The notes under the pieces: generated by a model
Told to the model about the DNA's origin: nothing
What the model saw: only the letters and a program-made list of their open reading frames with translations
Databases searched by the model: none
Shown here: one piece after another, positions 34,841 through 43,160 of the stretch
Position numbering within the stretch: position 1 is the stretch's first letter
Layout of the letters: each line of letters begins with the position of its first letter
Source: DATLGB01 sp038258425
GTDB lineage: Bacteria > Actinomycetota > Thermoleophilia > Solirubrobacterales > Solirubrobacteraceae
Length of the DNA stretch: 64,000 bases
Assembly: GCA_038258425.1 (NCBI GenBank)
Contig: JBBSPV010000017.1
Span: 1 to 64,000, forward strand
Direction: 5' to 3'
Program-made: the position numbers and the translations under genes

Positions 34841-34864
34841 GCCCGAGACGCTAGGTTCGCGGCC
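34841..34864. promoter_or_regulatory. 24-bp divergent promoter, binding protein / phoD
   Basis: Both start codons are GTG, 24 bp apart. The minus -10 TAGCGT occupies 34853-34848 and the plus -10 TAGGTT occupies 34852-34857. They share the CTAG-like centre, and each lies 7 nt from its start codon. Confidence 0.65.
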
Positions 34865-36508
34865 GTGCCGTCCCTCGTCCTCGGGCCCATGCTCCGCCAC
34901 GCCGGGAGGACCGACGCCACGGTCTGGGTGGAGACGGACGCGGCGTGCACCGTCGAGGTCCTCGGCCACGAGGCGCAGACCTTCCGGGTCGGCGCCCACC
35001 ACTACGCCCTCGTGATCGTCGACGACCTCGAGCCGGGCACGGTCACGCCCTACGAGGTCGCCCTGGACGGCGAGCGGGTATGGCCGCGCGACGACGGCTT
35101 CCCGCCGTCGGCGATCCGGACGATCTCCGACGGGCCCATGGACGTCGTCTTCGGCTCCTGCCGGGTCGCCTATCCGCACCGGCCGCCGTACAGCCTGACC
35201 AAGGACGAGGACCCCCAGGGGCGCGAGGTCTGCGCGCTGCGCGCCCTGGCGCTGGCGCTGACCGAGGTGCCCGCGGCGCAGCGGCCGGGCGCCCTGATCC
35301 TGCTCGGCGACCAGATCTACGCCGACGAGGTCGAGCCGGACACGCTCGAGTACCTGCGCCGCCGGCGCGACACCGACGTGCCGCCGGGCGCGGAGCTGTC
35401 GAACTTCGAGGAGTACACGCACGCCTACGCCGTCTCCTGGGGCGAGCCGGCCATGCGGTGGCTGCTCTCCACCGTGCCGAGCGCCATGATCTTCGACGAC
35501 CACGACGTCATCGACGACTGGAACACGAGCCAGGACTGGGTCGCCGACATCCGCGCCAACGGCTGGTGGGACGAGCGCATCCTCGGCGCCTTCGTCTCCT
35601 ACTGGATCTACCAGCACCTCGGCAACCTCTCGCCCACCGCGCTGGCCGACGACGACCTGTGGGCGGCGGTCCGGGCCGCCGACGACGCGGAGGGGCTGCT
35701 GCGCGAGTTCGCCTTCAAGGCCGACCGCGAGGTCGACTCCGTGCGCTGGAGCTTCTGCCGCGACCTCGGGCCGGCCCGGCTGATCATGGTCGACTCGCGC
35801 GGCGGCCGGGTGCTCGACCCGGAGCGCCGGGACATGGTCGACGACGACGAATGGGCCTTCATCGAGGAGAACGCCGCCATCGGCGAGCACCGCCACCTGC
35901 TGATCGGCTCCTCGCTGCCGTGGCTGCTCGCCCCCGGCATGCACCACCTGGAGGCCTTCAACGAGGCGGTCTCGAGCGGCGCCTGGGGCCGCACCGTCGG
36001 CCGGGTGGGGGAGAAGGTCCGGCGGGCGGTGGACATGGAGCACTGGGCGGCCTTCAACCGCTCCTGGCACCACCTCACACGCGTCATCCAGGATGTCGGG
36101 ACGCCCGACGGCCAGGGCGAGCCGCCCGCGACGATCATCGCCCTGGGCGGCGACGTCCACCACGCCTACCTCGCCGAGGTCGCGTTCCGCCGGGATGCGG
36201 GCGTCCGCTCGCGGGTCTACCAGGCGGTCTGTTCGCCCTTCCGCAACCCGCTCGACGCCCGCGAGCGGCGGGTCATCCGAGCTGCCTCGAGCCGCGCCTT
36301 CGGCGCCGTCGCCTCGCGCCTGGCCCGCGCCGCGGGCGTGCAGGACCCCGAGCTCCGGTGGCGCCTGCGCGAGCCGCCCGTGTTCGACAACGTCGTCGCC
36401 ACGCTGCAGCTCGACGGCGCGTCGGCGACGATGCGCATCGATCGCGCCCGGCCGACGACGGGTGGCACCCGCGTCCGGCTCGAGCAGGCGTTCCACGGCG
36501 CCCTCTGA
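34865..36508 (+). CDS. PhoD-like metallophosphatase
   Basis: A 547-residue alkaline phosphatase D-type phosphodiesterase/phosphatase. A fibronectin-like N-terminal domain (TDATVWVETDAACTVEVLG) precedes the metal-binding core: FGSCRVAYP, LLGDQIYADE, MIFDDHDVIDDWN, LLIGSSLPWLL and ALGGDVHHAYLAEV. No Tat or Sec signal is seen, so it may be cytoplasmic, unlike classical PhoD. GTG 34865 is set by TAGGTT 7 nt upstream. The protein ends before the ECF sigma operon. Confidence 0.88.
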   Translation: MPSLVLGPMLRHAGRTDATVWVETDAACTVEVLGHEAQTFRVGAHHYALVIVDDLEPGTVTPYEVALDGERVWPRDDGFPPSAIRTISDGPMDVVFGSCRVAYPHRPPYSLTKDEDPQGREVCALRALALALTEVPAAQRPGALILLGDQIYADEVEPDTLEYLRRRRDTDVPPGAELSNFEEYTHAYAVSWGEPAMRWLLSTVPSAMIFDDHDVIDDWNTSQDWVADIRANGWWDERILGAFVSYWIYQHLGNLSPTALADDDLWAAVRAADDAEGLLREFAFKADREVDSVRWSFCRDLGPARLIMVDSRGGRVLDPERRDMVDDDEWAFIEENAAIGEHRHLLIGSSLPWLLAPGMHHLEAFNEAVSSGAWGRTVGRVGEKVRRAVDMEHWAAFNRSWHHLTRVIQDVGTPDGQGEPPATIIALGGDVHHAYLAEVAFRRDAGVRSRVYQAVCSPFRNPLDARERRVIRAASSRAFGAVASRLARAAGVQDPELRWRLREPPVFDNVVATLQLDGASATMRIDRARPTTGGTRVRLEQAFHGAL

Positions 36509-36561
36509 GCCGCGGCCTAGACACGACTTAGGTGGTGGGGCCATAGTGGGGTGAGATCGAG

Positions 36562-37128
36562 ATGCCGTCCACCGCCCGCACCGACGCCGAGCTCCTGGCC
36601 GCCGCCCGGACCGATCCGCACGCCTTCCGGGAGTTCTACGAGCGCTACGCGGTGTGGATGCGCTCGTGGTTCGAGCGCCAGACGGGCTCGGAGGCCGTCG
36701 CGCTGGACCTCACGGCGGAGACCTTCGCCCAGGCCTGGCGCGGGCTGCGGCGCTTCAAGAACCTCGCGGAGGGCTCGGGCGGCCCCTGGCTGTTCGGCAT
36801 CGGCCGCAACCTGCTGCGCCAGCACCACAAGCGTCACCGGATCGAGACGGCCGCCCAGCTCCGGCTCGACCGGCGCCTGTGGGCCGGCACGGAGGACTTC
36901 GAGGCCGTCGACGAGCGCATCGCCGCCGATTCGCTGGCGCCGGCGCTCAATCACGCCATGGACGGCCTGCCCGCCGAGCAGCGCCAGGCGCTGCAGCTGC
37001 GGATCGTCGATCAGCTCGAGTACGAGGAGGTCGCCGGCCGCCTGGACTGCTCGATCAACGCTGCTCGCCTGCGCGTCTCGCGCGCGCTGCGCGCCGTCGG
37101 CGCCGAATTGCGCGGCGCCGGGGCATGA
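36562..37128 (+). CDS. ECF-type sigma factor
   Basis: A 188-residue sigma-70 family factor with region 2 (FREFYERYAVWMRSWFERQTG ... LTAETFAQAWRGLRRF, residues 22-70) and region 4 (GLPAEQRQALQLRIVDQLEYEEVAGRLDCSINAARLRVSRAL, about 135-180). It directs RNA polymerase to an alternative promoter set. The next gene starts inside its stop codon (ATGA) and encodes a small membrane protein, which would be the expected place for an anti-sigma factor. Confidence 0.92.
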   Translation: MPSTARTDAELLAAARTDPHAFREFYERYAVWMRSWFERQTGSEAVALDLTAETFAQAWRGLRRFKNLAEGSGGPWLFGIGRNLLRQHHKRHRIETAAQLRLDRRLWAGTEDFEAVDERIAADSLAPALNHAMDGLPAEQRQALQLRIVDQLEYEEVAGRLDCSINAARLRVSRALRAVGAELRGAGA

Positions 37129-37478
37129 AGCGCCCGCTGCCGCCGGAGCTCGTCCGCCTCGGCGACGAGCTGGAGACCGCTGCCCGCCGCAGTGTCGTCG
37201 ACCGGCCCGTGCGCCGACAGCTCGCGCTCAACGCCCTGGCGACGCTCGTGATCACCGTGCCACTCGGCGTGGCGGCGACGGGCGCCGAGCTCGCCCGCCC
37301 CGTGTCCTCCCAGGGATCGGCGCCGGCCGCCGAGGTCCGCTCCGCGCCGGACAACCCGGGGCCCCGGCCTCGGCCGTCGAACGACCGGCTGCCCCGCGAC
37401 CTCCGCCGGCTCGAGCTCATCCCGCAGACGGACGACCTCCTCGTGCTGCCCTCCCACCTGCGTCCGGCCCTGCGATGA
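37125..37478 (+). CDS. Small single-pass membrane protein coupled to the ECF sigma factor
   Basis: A 117-residue protein with a cytoplasmic N-terminus (residues 1-32), one hydrophobic segment (LALNALATLVITVPLGVAA, about 33-52) and a Pro-rich outside part. It sits where anti-sigma factors normally lie and overlaps the sigma gene by ATGA. It has no zinc-binding HxxxCxxC motif and is shorter than usual, so a novel anti-sigma is an inference from position. Confidence 0.68.
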   Translation: MKRPLPPELVRLGDELETAARRSVVDRPVRRQLALNALATLVITVPLGVAATGAELARPVSSQGSAPAAEVRSAPDNPGPRPRPSNDRLPRDLRRLELIPQTDDLLVLPSHLRPALR

Positions 37479-37876
37479 GCCTCGTCGCCGAGCCCACCTC
37501 CGCCGACCGCAGCCGCGAGCGCGCCCGGGCGGCGCGGTTGATCCGCGACTCGCTGTCCGTGCTGTCGTCGAAGTGGGCGGTCGGCGTGCTGCTGAGCCTC
37601 GGCAACGGCCCCCGCCGCTACCACGAGATCCTCGGCGAGCTCGAGACGATCTCGGAGAAGGTCCTCACCCAGACGCTGCGCGGCATGGAACGCGACGGGC
37701 TCATCACCCGCCACGTCCACCCCGAGGTGCCGCCGCGCGTCGAGTACGAGCTGACGACGCTCGGCGTCACCCTCGCGGCGCCGATGCGCGCACTGGGCAA
37801 CTGGGCGCTGGCGCACGGCGAGCGCGTGGAGTCCGCCCGCGAACGCTACGACGCCCGCGCGCCGCGCGCCGCCTAG
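37475..37876 (+). CDS. HxlR-family regulator in the sigma operon
   Basis: A 133-residue winged-helix regulator (SLSVLSSKWAVGVLLSLGNGPRRYHEILGELETISEKVLTQTLRGMERDGLITRHVH ... VEYELTTLG). ATG 37475 overlaps the stop of the membrane protein gene (ATGA), making a tightly coupled three-gene unit. It is the second HxlR protein of the window, and the inducing signal is unknown. Confidence 0.88.
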   Translation: MSLVAEPTSADRSRERARAARLIRDSLSVLSSKWAVGVLLSLGNGPRRYHEILGELETISEKVLTQTLRGMERDGLITRHVHPEVPPRVEYELTTLGVTLAAPMRALGNWALAHGERVESARERYDARAPRAA

Positions 37877-37894
37877 CCGGCCAGCGCCGGGGAC

Positions 37895-38629
37895 TCAGCC
37901 GAACAGGTCTTCGTCCCGGGGGCGGACGAGCGCGGCGGCGCCCGGCCCGTCCGCGTCGCGGATGAGATGGCCCAGCCCCCGCAGGCGCACGGCCGGCTGG
38001 CCTCCGGCCTTGGCGCGGGCGAGATCGGCGGCCGCGGCGGCCTGGTCGGCGGCGGCGATCAGCGTGGCGTGCAGCTCACGGCCGTCGCGGTCGGTCGTGC
38101 CGCGCCAGTCGAGCACGGGCGCCAGCCCGGCGCAGCCGACGGCGATCTCGCTCTGGCCGACGCGCCACGGCCGGCCGAAGGAGTCCGTGACCACGACGGC
38201 GCACCCGAGCGCGGTGCGGAGCCCGCGGGCGGACGCGTCGGGGTCCAGCGGCAGCAGTACGGCCAGGTCCTCGCCGCCGGCGTTGGAGCGGTCGACGCCC
38301 GCGTTGGCGCACACGAAGCCGTGCCGGGTCCGGCAGATCAGCCGGCCGGCGTCGGCGCGGACGACCTCCGCGCTCTCGTCGAGGACGACCTGCAGGGCGC
38401 GTGGGTCCCGGTCCCACTCGGCGCCCCAGCGCCGGGCCTGCTCGCCCGGCGCCACCTCGGCGAGCGCGACGACACGGCCCTCGGCCTTGGAGACGACCTT
38501 GTGCGCGAGGCAGAGCACGTCCTCGGGCTCGAGACCGCCGACGCGCGCGGCCGCCGCGGCGAGCAGCGCGGCGAGGTCGTCGCCCGGGCGCACTTCGGGC
38601 ACCCCGGGGAGCGCGACGGCCTCGATCAC
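37895..38629 (-). CDS. cofE: Coenzyme F420-0:L-glutamate ligase
   Basis: A 244-residue F420 gamma-glutamyl ligase that adds glutamates to F420-0 using GTP. It opens with VIEAVALPGVPEVRPGDDLA and shows VLCLAHKVVSKAEGRVV, CRTRHGFVCANAGVDRSN, LLPLDPDASARGLR and VVTDSFGRPWRVGQSEIAVGCAG, all typical. It lacks the C-terminal nitroreductase-like domain of mycobacterial FbiB, so the dehydro-F420-0 reductase must be elsewhere if that route is used. GTG 38629 overlaps the cofC stop (GTGA). Confidence 0.93.
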   Translation of the reverse strand: MIEAVALPGVPEVRPGDDLAALLAAAAARVGGLEPEDVLCLAHKVVSKAEGRVVALAEVAPGEQARRWGAEWDRDPRALQVVLDESAEVVRADAGRLICRTRHGFVCANAGVDRSNAGGEDLAVLLPLDPDASARGLRTALGCAVVVTDSFGRPWRVGQSEIAVGCAGLAPVLDWRGTTDRDGRELHATLIAAADQAAAAADLARAKAGGQPAVRLRGLGHLIRDADGPGAAALVRPRDEDLFG

Positions 38630-39246
38630 GCGTGGATGACGCCGAGCAGCGCGCGCGTGCGGGGGCCGGCCCGGCGCAGGGCGGTGAGGTCCTGGGGCGT
38701 GTCGACGTCGAACGCGAGCGAGGGCACGTCGGCCACGTGCGGGGTCGCCCCGGCGCCGCAGGCGAGCGCCGCGTGCCGGGCGAAGGAGCCCGGGCCGAAG
38801 GACGGGTCCAGGGCGTCCGGCGGGTCGAGCAGCAGCGCGTTGGTGCCGCTGCCGTGGCGGTCGGCGACGATCGTCGCGCCCGGCTGGGCGCCGGCGAGCA
38901 GGGCGTCGACCTCCGTCGCGTCGAGCCCCGGGCAGTCGCCCGGCACGAGCAGGACGCGGCTGGCCCCGAGCTGCACGGCGGCGCGGACCCCGAGCCGCGC
39001 CGCGGGGTTGTGGCCGCGTTGGTGGGCGTCGTCGACGACGTGGAGGCCGAGCGCGCGCGCCGGCCCGGCGGCCCGCGGCTCGCGCGTGACCACCACGACG
39101 CCGGCCAGCCCGTCGACCTCGACGAGGGCGTTCAGGACGTCGACGACCATCGCCTCCACGAGCGCCTCGCGCCGCTCGGGGTCGAGGCCGGTCCGGGACT
39201 TGGCCCGGCCGAACGTCTTCACGGGCAGGACGGCGAGCGTGCTCAC
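38626..39246 (-). CDS. cofC: 2-phospho-lactate/PEP guanylyltransferase (F420 synthesis)
   Basis: A 206-residue nucleotidyltransferase (CofC/FbiD) that activates 2-phospholactate or PEP with GTP for F420 synthesis. The N-terminal MSTLAVLPVKTFGRAKSRTG carries the nucleotide-binding Lys/Arg, and LLVPGDCPGLDATEVDALL and FDVDTPQDL are family motifs. GTG 39246 overlaps the fbiC stop. It forms the middle of fbiC-cofC-cofE. Confidence 0.92.
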   Translation of the reverse strand: MSTLAVLPVKTFGRAKSRTGLDPERREALVEAMVVDVLNALVEVDGLAGVVVVTREPRAAGPARALGLHVVDDAHQRGHNPAARLGVRAAVQLGASRVLLVPGDCPGLDATEVDALLAGAQPGATIVADRHGSGTNALLLDPPDALDPSFGPGSFARHAALACGAGATPHVADVPSLAFDVDTPQDLTALRRAGPRTRALLGVIHA

Positions 39247-41462
39247 GCCAGGGGGTCAGGGGTGCCCGCTGAGCCACGTGGCCCGCCGGATGGGCCGCCC
39301 GTCGGGTACCGCCGCCGGACGTCGTAGAGCGTCGTGCGCTCGGCGGCCGGTCGCCCGGCCGCGTGGGCGGCGCCGACGAGCTGCTCGGGGTCGAGCCGCA
39401 CCCCGTGCTCGGAGCCGGCCATCCGCGAGATGGACTCCTCCATGAGGGTCCCGCCGAGGTCGTTGACGCCCCAGCGCAGCGATTCCGTGGCGGCGTCGAG
39501 GCCCATCTTGACCCACGACGCCTGCAGGTTGCGGACACTGCGCCCGAGGGCGAGCCGGAAGACCGCGGTGTGCTTGAGGTTCTCGTCGCGCGAGATCGGC
39601 TCGATGCCGTGGGTGCGCCCGAGCAGCGTCTGGTACGGGATGAAGGAGAGCGGCACGAACTCCGTGAAGCCGCCCGTGCGCTCCTGCAGCGCGCGCACGA
39701 CGCGCATGTGCTCGGCGAGCTCCTCGGGGCGCTCGATGTGCCCGAACATCACGGTGACCGTCGAGCGCAGCCCGACGGCGTGGGCGGCCTCGATGATCTC
39801 CACCCAGCGGGCGGCCGGCAGCTTGTTCGGCGAGATCCGCTGCCGCACGCCGTCCTCGAGCACCTCGGCCGCCGTGCCCGGGACCGACCCGAGCCCGGCC
39901 TCGCGCAGCCGCTCGAAGACCGCCTGCGGCGCGAGCCCGGAGGTGGAGCACATGTGGTCGACCTCCATGGGCGAGAAGGCGTGCAGGTGCAGGCCGGGGG
40001 CGGTCGCCTTGGCGAGCCGCAGCCACCCGAGGTAGTCCTCGAAGCCCCAGTCGGGATGGATGCCGGACTGGATGCAGACCTCCGTCGCGCCGTAGCCGAC
40101 GGCGTCGTGCAGGCGGGCGACGAACTCGTCGCGGTCGTGCTCGTAGGCGTCGGGCGAACGGCGGCCGACGCCGAAGCCGCAGAAGGCGCAGCCGACCACG
40201 CAGACGTTGGAGACGTTGACGTTGCGGTTCACGACGAAGGTCACCTCGTCGCCGGCGAGCTCGGCGCGCAGCTCGTCCGCGGCCTGGCGGATGTCCTCGA
40301 CGGCCTCGGGGCGCGACTCGGCGAACAGCCCCGCGAGCTCGTCCGGGGCCAGCGCCGCGCCGTCGCGGGCGCGCTGGACGATGCCCGCGAGCGAGCCGTT
40401 GAGCGTCGGGACGCTGCGGCGGGGGCGGAAGGTCGGGTAGCGCTCCTGCACGACCTCGAGCACGCGGGGGGCGAGCCACGCCTCGTCGATGTAGCGGGGG
40501 TAGACGCAGAGCCGCTCGGCGAGGGCGACGCCGTCGGCCTGCAGGCGCTCGCGCACCTGCTTGGGCGACGGGAACGGGTGCTCGGGGGAGATGTGGTCGC
40601 CGTTGGCGCTCAGGCCGCCGAGGTCGGTCGCGCCGGCGGCGACGAGCTCGGGCCACCACGCGGAGAGGTTCGGCGGCACCTGGATGCCGACGCCGGGCAG
40701 CAGGCGGCGCGCCTCGCCGATGAGGCGCTTGAGGTCCGCGAGCGAGACCGGGGTGGCCCAGCCGGGCAGGTCCTCGTGCGGGCGGTCCGCCACCCCGGTC
40801 TGCCAGAGGGTGCGGGCGGCCTCGTCGGCGATGTCGGCCGGCTCGCGCCCGTAGTAGCTCTGGTGGGGGACGAAGTTCTGCAGGATGACCTCCTGCAGGT
40901 GGTCCATCCCGGACAGCGCCTCGAGCGCGGCCACGCGATCGTCCTCGGACTCCCCGATCCCGACGAGCACGCCGCTCGTGAACGGGATGCGCAGCTCGCC
41001 CGCCGCGCGGATGGTCTCCAGCCGCCGGGCCGGGTGCTTGGTCGGCGAGCCCTGGTGCGCCACGAGGTCCGGGTTGACCGACTCGAGCATCAGGCCCTGG
41101 GAGGCAGTCACCTCGCGCAGGCGCGCCAGGTCCTCGCGGGGGAGCACCCCGAGGTTGGTGTGCGGCAGCAGGCCGCGCTCGAGGCCCTGTTCGCAGACCC
41201 ACACCACGTAGGCCGTGAAGTCGGCGAAGCCGAGCTCGGCGAGCCTGTCGCGCACCCCGGGATGGTGGTCCGGCGCCTCGCCCGTGAGCACGAGCAGCTC
41301 CTTGACCTGGCGCCGGGCGGCGTGGTCGAGCTGGCGCTGGACGTCCTCGGGCTCGTGCAGGTGCGGCCGGTGGGTCGCGAAGGCGCAGTACTTGCAGTAA
41401 CAGCGGCACGTCCGCGACAGCGAGACCGTGACGTTGCGGGAGAAGGTGACCCGCTGGCGCAT
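39243..41462 (-). CDS. fbiC: FO synthase (fused CofG-CofH)
   Basis: A 739-residue bifunctional radical-SAM enzyme making the deazaflavin FO from tyrosine and a ribityl-diaminouracil. The first CX3CX2C cluster site is C19/C23/C26 (SRTCRCYCKYC) in the CofG half. The second is C421/C425/C428 (VCVVGCAFCGFG) in the CofH half. TAGCGT (41471-41476) is 8 nt before ATG 41462. FO is also the antenna chromophore of some class I photolyases, and such a gene lies at 49516-50811. Confidence 0.95.
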   Translation of the reverse strand: MRQRVTFSRNVTVSLSRTCRCYCKYCAFATHRPHLHEPEDVQRQLDHAARRQVKELLVLTGEAPDHHPGVRDRLAELGFADFTAYVVWVCEQGLERGLLPHTNLGVLPREDLARLREVTASQGLMLESVNPDLVAHQGSPTKHPARRLETIRAAGELRIPFTSGVLVGIGESEDDRVAALEALSGMDHLQEVILQNFVPHQSYYGREPADIADEAARTLWQTGVADRPHEDLPGWATPVSLADLKRLIGEARRLLPGVGIQVPPNLSAWWPELVAAGATDLGGLSANGDHISPEHPFPSPKQVRERLQADGVALAERLCVYPRYIDEAWLAPRVLEVVQERYPTFRPRRSVPTLNGSLAGIVQRARDGAALAPDELAGLFAESRPEAVEDIRQAADELRAELAGDEVTFVVNRNVNVSNVCVVGCAFCGFGVGRRSPDAYEHDRDEFVARLHDAVGYGATEVCIQSGIHPDWGFEDYLGWLRLAKATAPGLHLHAFSPMEVDHMCSTSGLAPQAVFERLREAGLGSVPGTAAEVLEDGVRQRISPNKLPAARWVEIIEAAHAVGLRSTVTVMFGHIERPEELAEHMRVVRALQERTGGFTEFVPLSFIPYQTLLGRTHGIEPISRDENLKHTAVFRLALGRSVRNLQASWVKMGLDAATESLRWGVNDLGGTLMEESISRMAGSEHGVRLDPEQLVGAAHAAGRPAAERTTLYDVRRRYPTGGPSGGPRGSAGTPDPLA

Positions 41463-41470
41463 CGAGCGAG

Positions 41471-41476
41471 ACGCTA
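41471..41476 (-). promoter_or_regulatory. -10 element of fbiC
   Basis: Minus-strand TAGCGT, 8 nt before ATG 41462. The gap to the divergent glycosyltransferase start is 31 bp. Confidence 0.5.
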
Positions 41477-41493
41477 GCGGGCAGGGCGACGCT

Positions 41494-42333
41494 GTGCACC
41501 CTCTCGGGATCGTCATGGTCAGCCGCGACCGCCGCGCAGGGGTGCTCGACGTCCTCGGGCGCCTGCCGCCCGTTCCGACCTGCGTCGTGGACAACGGTTC
41601 CAGGGACGGGACGGCCGCCGCCGTCCGGGCCCGCTTCCCCGCCGTGCGGGTGCTCGAGCCGGGCCACAACCTCGGCGCGGCGGGGCGCACCGTCGGCGCG
41701 CGCGAGCTCGGGGCCGAGCTCACGGCCTTCGTCGACGACGACTCGTGGTGGGCGCCCGAGGCGCTCGAGCGGGCCGTCGCGGTCTTCGCCGCCCACCTGC
41801 GCCTCGGGCTGCTCGCCGCCCGCGTGCTCGTCCACGACGAGGAGCGCCTCGACCCGGCTTCGGCCGTCATGCGCGCCTCGCCGCTGCCCGCGCCCGCCGG
41901 ACGGCGCCTGCCCGGCCCACCCGTGCTGGGCTTCGTCGCCTGCGGGGCGATCGTCCGCACGGAGGCGTTCCTCGCGGCCGGCGGCTTCGACGCCCGCTAC
42001 GCGCTCGGCGGGGAGGAGGCGCGCCTGGCCGTCGATCTGGCCCGCGGCGGCTGGGACCTGGCCTACGTCGACGACGTCGTCGCCCACCACCACCCGGCCG
42101 AGGACGGCCGCGGCGGCCGCTCGTGGGTGATCGTGCGCAACGACCTGTGGACGGCCTGGCTGCGCCGCCCCCGCGCCGCCGCCGCCCGCCGGTCGGCCCG
42201 GCTGCTCGGCGCCGTCGCGCCGGCCGTGGCCGGGCGGGCGGCCTTCGAGGCCGCCCGCGGGCTGCCCTGGGTCCTGCGCGAGCGCCGGGTGGTCGCCCCG
42301 GCGCTCGAGGCGCGGCTGGCGCTGCTGGACTAG
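41494..42333 (+). CDS. Family 2 glycosyltransferase
   Basis: A 279-residue GT-A-fold transferase with an N-terminal nucleotide-sugar part (LGIVMVSRDR, CVVDNGSRDGTAAAVRARF, LEPGHNLGAAGR). The DxD-type motif is TAFVDDDSWWAPEAL. A C-terminal acceptor segment follows (GGEEARLAVDLARGGWDLAYVDDVVAHHHP). It resembles rhamnosyl-transferases of cell-wall or polysaccharide synthesis, and the acceptor is unknown. GTG 41494 is the only in-frame start near the conserved N-terminus. Its stop interlocks in CTAG with the SDR. Confidence 0.85.
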   Translation: MHPLGIVMVSRDRRAGVLDVLGRLPPVPTCVVDNGSRDGTAAAVRARFPAVRVLEPGHNLGAAGRTVGARELGAELTAFVDDDSWWAPEALERAVAVFAAHLRLGLLAARVLVHDEERLDPASAVMRASPLPAPAGRRLPGPPVLGFVACGAIVRTEAFLAAGGFDARYALGGEEARLAVDLARGGWDLAYVDDVVAHHHPAEDGRGGRSWVIVRNDLWTAWLRRPRAAAARRSARLLGAVAPAVAGRAAFEAARGLPWVLRERRVVAPALEARLALLD

Positions 42334-43160
42334 GACTCGACGAAGAGGTCCGGGGCGAGGTCCGCCTCGGCCGCGTCGCCGAAGCGGTAGCGGCCGAGGT
42401 CGCCGTCGAGGAGGTCCTCGTCGATGAAGAAGTTGCCCGTGCACTCGCGGGCGGGGCGGGTGAAGATCGCGTGGGCGGCGTCGGCCATGATCTCCGGCCG
42501 CCGCGCACGCGCCATCGCCTCGTCGCCGCCGAGCAGGTTCTGGACCGCCGCGGTGGCGATGATCGTCCGCGGCCACAGCGAGTTGACCCCCACGCCGCTC
42601 TCCCGGAACTCCTCCGCCATGCCGAGCGTGCACATGCTCATGCCGTACTTCGCGATGGTGTAGCCGACGTGGGCGCCGAACCACTTCGGATCGAGGTTCA
42701 GCGGGGGGGAGAGGGTGAGGATGTGCGGGTTGCCGGCCTCCAGCAGGTGCGGCAGGCACTTCTGCGACACGAGGAACGTCCCGCGCGTGTTGATCGACTG
42801 CATGAGGTCGTAGCGCTTGAGCGGGAGGTCCAGCGTGCCGGCGAGGTTGATCGCGCTCGCGTTGTTGACGCACAGGTCGACGCCGCCGAAGCGCTCGACG
42901 CACTCGGCGACGGCGCCCTCGACGGAGTCCTCGTCGCGGATGTCGCCGACGATCGGCAGCGCCCGGCCGCCCGCCGCCTCGATCTGCTCCGCCGCGGTGT
43001 ACACCGTGCCCTCGAGCTTCGGGTGCGGCTCGGCGGTCTTGGCCACGAGGCAGACGTTCGCCCCGTCCTGCGCCGCCCGCACGGCGATGGCGAGGCCGAT
43101 GCCGCGGCTGGCTCCGGAGATGAACATGGTCTTGCCGTCGAGGGTCATGACTCGGATCAT
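42330..43160 (-). CDS. Short-chain dehydrogenase/reductase, HSDL2-like
   Basis: A 276-residue SDR with the cofactor loop ISGASRGIGLAIA, the NNASAINLAGT segment and the YTIAKYGMSM catalytic Tyr-x3-Lys. The FGAHVGYTIAKYGMSMCTLGMAEE pattern resembles HSDL2-type proteins often linked to lipid metabolism. ATG 43160 overlaps the cofD stop (ATGA) and is preferred over ATG 43148. The substrate is unknown. Position in the cofD operon raises the possibility of a link to F420, but the fold normally uses NAD(P). Confidence 0.86.
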   Translation of the reverse strand: MIRVMTLDGKTMFISGASRGIGLAIAVRAAQDGANVCLVAKTAEPHPKLEGTVYTAAEQIEAAGGRALPIVGDIRDEDSVEGAVAECVERFGGVDLCVNNASAINLAGTLDLPLKRYDLMQSINTRGTFLVSQKCLPHLLEAGNPHILTLSPPLNLDPKWFGAHVGYTIAKYGMSMCTLGMAEEFRESGVGVNSLWPRTIIATAAVQNLLGGDEAMARARRPEIMADAAHAIFTRPARECTGNFFIDEDLLDGDLGRYRFGDAAEADLAPDLFVES

